DNA of 9,140 nucleotides from Chloracidobacterium sp. UBA7659. Its GTDB lineage: Bacteria; Acidobacteriota; Blastocatellia; Pyrinomonadales; Pyrinomonadaceae. Position 1 is the first letter of the stretch; each line of letters begins with the position of its first letter. The position numbers were made by a program, and so were the translations under genes. Of this stretch, positions 5,926 to 9,140 are shown one piece after another. The stretch spans positions 5,575 through 14,714 of the forward strand of contig DLHV01000191.1 of the NCBI GenBank assembly GCA_002483395.1, written 5' to 3'. The notes beneath the pieces were generated by a model that had not been told where the DNA came from, did not search any database, and saw nothing but the letters and a program-made list of their open reading frames with translations.

Positions 5926-6405
5926 TCATTCAAGAAAGTCGTGGCCCATCTCACGCGGTTCGAGGTTGTTGCGGATGATGACGCGGGCACAGCCGTTCCA
6001 ACGCAAAATCGCGTCGTCATGACCTGCGGGCCGCATTGCCTCGGCTTTTTCAAAACAGTCCATCGCCTGCCGGAACAGCTCGTAGGCGCCGACGCCGCTT
6101 TTGTCCAAAACAGCCTTTGCGCGGCGTTCGAACGTAATGCCGGCATAGTAACTTCGTTCGTATTCGCCCGTGATGCGGTTCAGATATTCGGTGATGCGCG
6201 AATCGCCGACGGCATAATCCCGTCCGAACCGGTCGCTCATCGCGAGCACTATATTTATCAGGGCTTCCTGGTTGTCGGGCTCGACCTCAAGTATGTCGAG
6301 GCAGATGCTCTCGGCCGCTCCGGGTTCATTTAGCAAACGATAGTGCTTCGCTTTTTCGAGTGCCGCCGGAATGGCTTCTTTATGTAAAGGCTTTAGTTTG
6401 AACAT
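5926..6405 (-). CDS. Small tetratricopeptide-repeat-like protein
   Basis: This 159-aa soluble protein has helix pairs resembling TPRs. Residues ~12-48 (IPAALEKAKHYRLLNEPGAA, then a CLDILEVEPDNQEAL segment) show the small-residue pattern and the final Pro-Asn/Asp-x-x-Ala of a TPR. A second pair at ~107-143 contains 'AYELFRQAMDCFEKAEAMRP'. The segment between (GDSRITEYLNRITGEYERSY) is less repeat-like. TPRs mediate protein-protein contacts; the partner is unknown. I recall near full-length homologues of this layout annotated only as TPR proteins. GGGAAG (complement of 6411-6416) is 5 bases before the ATG and supports the start. It follows the small membrane protein by 18 bases, so these two likely share a transcript. 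Confidence 0.75.
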   Translation of the reverse strand: MFKLKPLHKEAIPAALEKAKHYRLLNEPGAAESICLDILEVEPDNQEALINIVLAMSDRFGRDYAVGDSRITEYLNRITGEYERSYYAGITFERRAKAVLDKSGVGAYELFRQAMDCFEKAEAMRPAGHDDAILRWNGCARVIIRNNLEPREMGHDFLE

Positions 6406-6423
6406 AAAAACTTCCCAGCCAGG

Positions 6424-6708
6424 CTAGGCTTTATTTTGCGAATCAAGATACGCGTTCTCGTTTCGCCGCCAGTTCAGGAACCCAATTATCAAGCCGAATA
6501 AAGTGGCGTGAAAAAAGAATGTGACCCACGTCCGCGACGCGCTGAAATATTGGCCGAACGACTGCCCCTCATCACGAAGGAAGAAATATCCTACCACCTG
6601 CATAACAACAGCGAACGGGCCACCAGTGATCAGAATGCCGTCAAAGAACAAATATTTTGTAAGACCGGCCTTTCGCTTTTCCGACCAGGCGGCACTTGAA
6701 TATTTCAT
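6424..6708 (-). CDS. Small membrane protein with two predicted transmembrane helices
   Basis: From the ATG at 6708 this is 94 aa (MKYSSAAWSEKRKAGLTKYL...). A TTG at 6729 would add seven residues. Neither has a clear ribosome site; I prefer the ATG. Hydrophobic segments at about residues 20-43 (LFFDGILITGGPFAVVMQVV) and 61-79 (TWVTFFFHATLFGLIIGFLN) predict two membrane helices joined by a short charged loop. The basic flanks (SEKRKAGLTK and WRRN) would both lie on the cytoplasmic side. I do not recognise the family. It lies between sdhB and the TPR-like gene, 83 bases after the sdhB stop. It is not an SdhC/D subunit: it is too short, has two helices rather than three or more, and lacks an obvious heme-ligand pattern. 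Confidence 0.6.
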   Translation of the reverse strand: MKYSSAAWSEKRKAGLTKYLFFDGILITGGPFAVVMQVVGYFFLRDEGQSFGQYFSASRTWVTFFFHATLFGLIIGFLNWRRNENAYLDSQNKA

Positions 6709-6791
6709 AGCATCAGGGCAGAAACCCAAGAGGTAGCGAGGGTTGTCTTAGTTCGTCACTCATACTGTCCGTTAGCGATCCAACACACTCC

Positions 6792-7547
6792 CTACCGGTC
6801 GTGTTTCCGCCTTCTAAACAACTTTACAAATTTCTTAACCGGATCGTAAAACTCATCGACGACTCGTTCCTTTAGCGGTATAATAGCGTTATCGGTGATC
6901 GTGATATTCTCCGGGCATACTTTAGTACAGCATTTTGTAATGTTGCAATAGCCGATGCCGTGCATGTCCTTTAATTCCTGCAATCGGTCCTCAGTGTCGA
7001 GCGGGTGCATCTCAAGCGCCGCACTGTAAACCAAAAAACGCGGACCGATAAATTCCTCGTGCATTGCATGATCGCGGAGGACGTGGCAGACGTCCTGGCA
7101 CAAAAAACATTCAATGCATTTACGAAATTCCTGCACGCGGTCGATGTCTTCCTGCTGCATCCGCCACGTGCCATCTTCGGCATCGGGTGGACGCGGCTTG
7201 AATTTTTTGATGCGTTTTTTGACCTCATAGTTCCACGAAACGTCGGTTATAAGGTCCTTGATCGCGGGAAAGGCCCGCATTGGTTCGATCGTAACGGGTA
7301 CGTCGAGCGGGATCGTGTCGAGACGCGTCATGCACATCAGCTTCGGCATGCCGTTTATCTCTGCCGAGCACGAACCGCATTTTCCCGCTTTGCAGTTCCA
7401 TCGGCATGCAAGATCGCTAGCCGATTCAGCCTGTATCTGATGCACGGCGTCGAGAACGACCATACCTTCTGAAACCTCGGTCTGGTAATCGACCATCTCG
7501 CCGCCTGTCGGGCCGCCGCGTCGTATGCTGAATGTGGCTGTCGTCAT
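6792..7547 (-). CDS. sdhB: Succinate dehydrogenase/fumarate reductase iron-sulfur subunit
   Basis: This 251-aa protein carries all three cluster motifs of SdhB/FrdB. The [2Fe-2S] ligands by spacing to the E. coli protein are Cys52, Cys57, Cys60 and Cys72 (NCKAGKCGSC and LMCMTR); position 60 is Cys where E. coli has Asp. The C-terminal ferredoxin domain has CIECFLCQDVC (Cys144, 147, 150, 154) and CNITKCCTKVCPE (Cys201, 207, 211), which together bind [4Fe-4S] and [3Fe-4S]. Cys48 and Cys206 are extra cysteines. The protein passes electrons from the flavoprotein SdhA to quinone through the membrane anchor, on the cytoplasmic face of the membrane. The ATG at 7547 is preceded by TGGAATGAA, a weak ribosome site. 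It is the third gene in the visible sdhA - secreted protein - sdhB transcript. The membrane anchor gene is not in the window and may lie upstream of sdhA. Confidence 0.95.
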   Translation of the reverse strand: MTTATFSIRRGGPTGGEMVDYQTEVSEGMVVLDAVHQIQAESASDLACRWNCKAGKCGSCSAEINGMPKLMCMTRLDTIPLDVPVTIEPMRAFPAIKDLITDVSWNYEVKKRIKKFKPRPPDAEDGTWRMQQEDIDRVQEFRKCIECFLCQDVCHVLRDHAMHEEFIGPRFLVYSAALEMHPLDTEDRLQELKDMHGIGYCNITKCCTKVCPENITITDNAIIPLKERVVDEFYDPVKKFVKLFRRRKHDR

Positions 7548-7560
7548 TTCATTCCATTTG

Positions 7561-8019
7561 CTAACTTGTAAGCTTTAATAACTCGCGGGCAAATTTCACA
7601 GACGGCTTCTTATCAAGAGCAGTTTCTTTTGTGTCCTTTACGCTCAAAATAATCCTACGAACATTTGGCTCTTTAGGGATAAATGCAATCCCAACTCCAG
7701 TTGAACGGAGTTTAGTATTCATCGACCCAACACCGTTGCTGACGTTTCCGAACGTCTTTTTGTATGTTCCACCAACAAATGACAGAATAATTTCTGCTCC
7801 TGCGGCATCATCTAAGAATGAAATTCCCTCAACTTTCGCCTTATCGAATTCCTTTATGATTCGCTCGCGTTCCTCAGTGTCACCTTCTGTGTCAACGAAG
7901 ATTTTTGTAAGACCTTTTAGCTCGGTTGGTTTGCCGTATTCTGTCTTTATTGCATCTTGGCCCAATCCAGTTATCACGTAAAAGAAGATAAAAATAACTC
8001 CAACAATAGTTTTTCGCAT
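7561..8019 (-). CDS. Small secreted protein of unknown function between sdhA and sdhB
   Basis: This 152-aa protein begins MRKTIVGVIFIFFYVITGLG followed by Gln-Asp, a clear Sec signal peptide with likely cleavage after Gly-Leu-Gly. No lipobox is present. The mature ~130 residues alternate strands and charged loops: 'LKGLTKIFVDTEGDTEERER', 'AEIILSFVGGTYKK', 'GIAFIPKEPNVRRIILSVKD', and a terminal 'PSVKFARELLKL' helix. I recall similar ends in hypothetical secreted proteins of Acidobacteriota but can assign no function. GGAGAAG upstream of the ATG is a good ribosome site. The gene starts 20 bases after the sdhA stop and ends 13 bases before sdhB, so it must be co-transcribed with them. Its codon use is AT-richer than that of either neighbour. 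A periplasmic location makes a structural role in the cytoplasmic-facing SDH dimer unlikely. Confidence 0.75.
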   Translation of the reverse strand: MRKTIVGVIFIFFYVITGLGQDAIKTEYGKPTELKGLTKIFVDTEGDTEERERIIKEFDKAKVEGISFLDDAAGAEIILSFVGGTYKKTFGNVSNGVGSMNTKLRSTGVGIAFIPKEPNVRRIILSVKDTKETALDKKPSVKFARELLKLTS

Positions 8020-8039
8020 ATTACTTCTCCACGTATGTC

Positions 8040-9140
8040 TTATCCCATCTCCTCGATAATCTGTTTCAACTCAACAGGCATTTCCGGGATCCACACGCGT
8101 GCGATCTGCATCCGTCCGTCCGCGTCTTTTTTCAGTGAAACATTGACCTTGCCGAATTCCGGGTCTTTCGCCGGGTAATCGTCGCGGTATTGGCCGCCGC
8201 GGCTTTCTTTTCGCTCGATTGCGGCACGGGCGATGGCTTCGGAAACCGTAAGCAGATTGTGCAGGTCTAGCGCCGTGTGCCAGCCGGGATTGAAATCGAT
8301 ATTGCCCGGCACGAACGTATTCGCCGAGCGTCTTTTTAGCTGTTCGATGCCTTCGAGGGCTTGCACCATTTCCTCTTCGGTGCGGACGATGCCGACGAGT
8401 TCCTGCATCATCTCCTGCAGGTCCTGCTGGATTGTATAAGGATTTTCGCCGCCCTCGCGTTCGAATGGCTCAAGCGTGCCCTTTGCGATACGCTCGACCT
8501 CATCATTATCTATCGTCCCATGCCCGTTTTCTTTGGCGAAAATCGCCGCGTATTCACCGGCCCGCTTACCGAAAACGATAAGATCGGAAAGCGAATTGCC
8601 ACCCAAACGGTTTGCGCCGTTGATGCCCGCGGCACACTCGCCTGCTGCAAAAAGCCCCAGCACCGTCGAAGCCTGCGTGTCCCCATCGACGCGGATGCCG
8701 CCCATTATGTAATGCGTCGTCGGCCCGATCTCCATCGGCTCCTCAGTGATGTCGAGATTGGCAAGCTGCTTGAACTGATGGTACATCGAGGGCAGCTTTT
8801 TCTTTATATGCTCGGCTGCGTTCGGGATCTTTTCCTTGATCCACGCAATGTCGAGAAATACCCCGCCGTGCGGTGACCCGCGTCCGGCCTTTACTTCGCG
8901 GACGATGCATCGGGCGACGTGGTCGCGTGTCAGCAATTCGGGCGGGCGGCGGGCGTCTCTGTCGCCGATGACATATCGCCAACCTTCCTCTTCGGTGTCC
9001 GCGGTTTGGTCCTTGTAGAGGTCGGGAATGTCGTCAAACATAAACCGGCGGCCTTCGCTGTTTTTAAGAATCCCGCCCTCGCCTCGAACACCTTCGGTCA
9101 CAAGCAGCCCGCGAACACTCGGCGGCCAGACCATGCCGGT
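8040..9140 (-). CDS. sdhA: Succinate dehydrogenase/fumarate reductase flavoprotein subunit, C-terminal fragment
   Basis: The gene runs off the window at 9140; the visible frame opens with Thr-Gly before the first internal Met (9134), so that Met is not the start. Counting from that Met, the visible 364 residues hold the dicarboxylate-site signature LLVTEGVRGEGG (Thr13-Glu14), Arg70 in 'LLTRDHVAR' (equivalent to the E. coli proton-shuttle Arg286), His141 in 'THYIMGG' (His354) and Arg176 in 'NGANRLGGNSL' (Arg399). The FAD-binding segment 'GLFAAGECAAGINGANRLGG' is intact. The C-terminal helical domain ('DFNPGWHTALDLHNLL', 'RKESRGGQYRDDYP') is complete to the TAA. All active-site residues that fall inside the window are present, so the enzyme should be functional. 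It oxidises succinate to fumarate, or the reverse, and hands electrons to SdhB. Confidence 0.95.
   Translation of the reverse strand, partial: TGMVWPPSVRGLLVTEGVRGEGGILKNSEGRRFMFDDIPDLYKDQTADTEEEGWRYVIGDRDARRPPELLTRDHVARCIVREVKAGRGSPHGGVFLDIAWIKEKIPNAAEHIKKKLPSMYHQFKQLANLDITEEPMEIGPTTHYIMGGIRVDGDTQASTVLGLFAAGECAAGINGANRLGGNSLSDLIVFGKRAGEYAAIFAKENGHGTIDNDEVERIAKGTLEPFEREGGENPYTIQQDLQEMMQELVGIVRTEEEMVQALEGIEQLKRRSANTFVPGNIDFNPGWHTALDLHNLLTVSEAIARAAIERKESRGGQYRDDYPAKDPEFGKVNVSLKKDADGRMQIARVWIPEMPVELKQIIEEMG

Noticed and set aside
7005..7472. 155-aa open frame on the + strand opposite sdhB
   Set aside because: It is a shadow of sdhB, whose iron-sulfur motifs are unambiguous.
8361..8876. 171-aa open frame on the + strand opposite sdhA
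   Set aside because: It is a shadow of the flavoprotein gene; no family features or ribosome site.

Overview
The window looks like a chromosomal segment of a Gram-negative bacterium with moderate GC. Acidobacteriota (Blastocatellia/Pyrinomonadaceae-like) is my best guess. It rests on the type of succinate dehydrogenase iron-sulfur subunit, the DUF853 HerA-like ATPase, the YegP-type protein, and a CTTTGCGTCTTTGCG-type palindromic repeat that I associate with such genomes. No 16S or other phylogenetic marker is present, so the assignment is an inference.

Layout: everything from base 1 to 4131 reads on the + strand and everything from 4185 to 9140 reads on the - strand, converging on a short junction with inverted and direct repeats (4135-4187). 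The + half holds the 3' end of a HerA-like/DUF853 ATPase, a DUF4236 membrane protein, an SRPBCC (AHSA1-like) protein, a six-Asp-box BNR beta-propeller protein, a 93-aa beta-grasp ubiquitin/MoaD/ThiS-like protein ending exactly in Gly-Gly, and an AT-rich secreted protein with a BamE-like C-terminal module. A 59-bp imperfect palindrome lies between the propeller gene and the ubiquitin-like gene.

The - half, in transcription order, holds the 3' three-fifths or so of sdhA, a small secreted protein of unknown function, sdhB, a two-helix membrane protein, a TPR-like protein, a duplicated DUF1508 (YegP-like) protein followed by a good intrinsic terminator, and a NamZ/DUF1343 exo-N-acetylmuramidase homologue.

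How the genes may work together: SdhA and SdhB form the catalytic dimer of succinate dehydrogenase/fumarate reductase, and an unrelated secreted-protein gene is wedged between them in the same transcript. The most intriguing group is SRPBCC - Asp-box propeller - Gly-Gly beta-grasp protein (1205-3132). It looks like a small cytoplasmic module built around a potential sulfur carrier or protein modifier, but no E1-like adenylase, JAB protease, or thiamine/molybdopterin enzyme lies in the window. Three lower-GC stretches (about 430-1150, 3145-4131, 7561-8019) encode poorly conserved membrane or secreted proteins and contrast with the GC-richer housekeeping genes. No tRNA, rRNA, CRISPR array, transposase or phage gene was seen, and no stretch above 300 bases lacks a gene.
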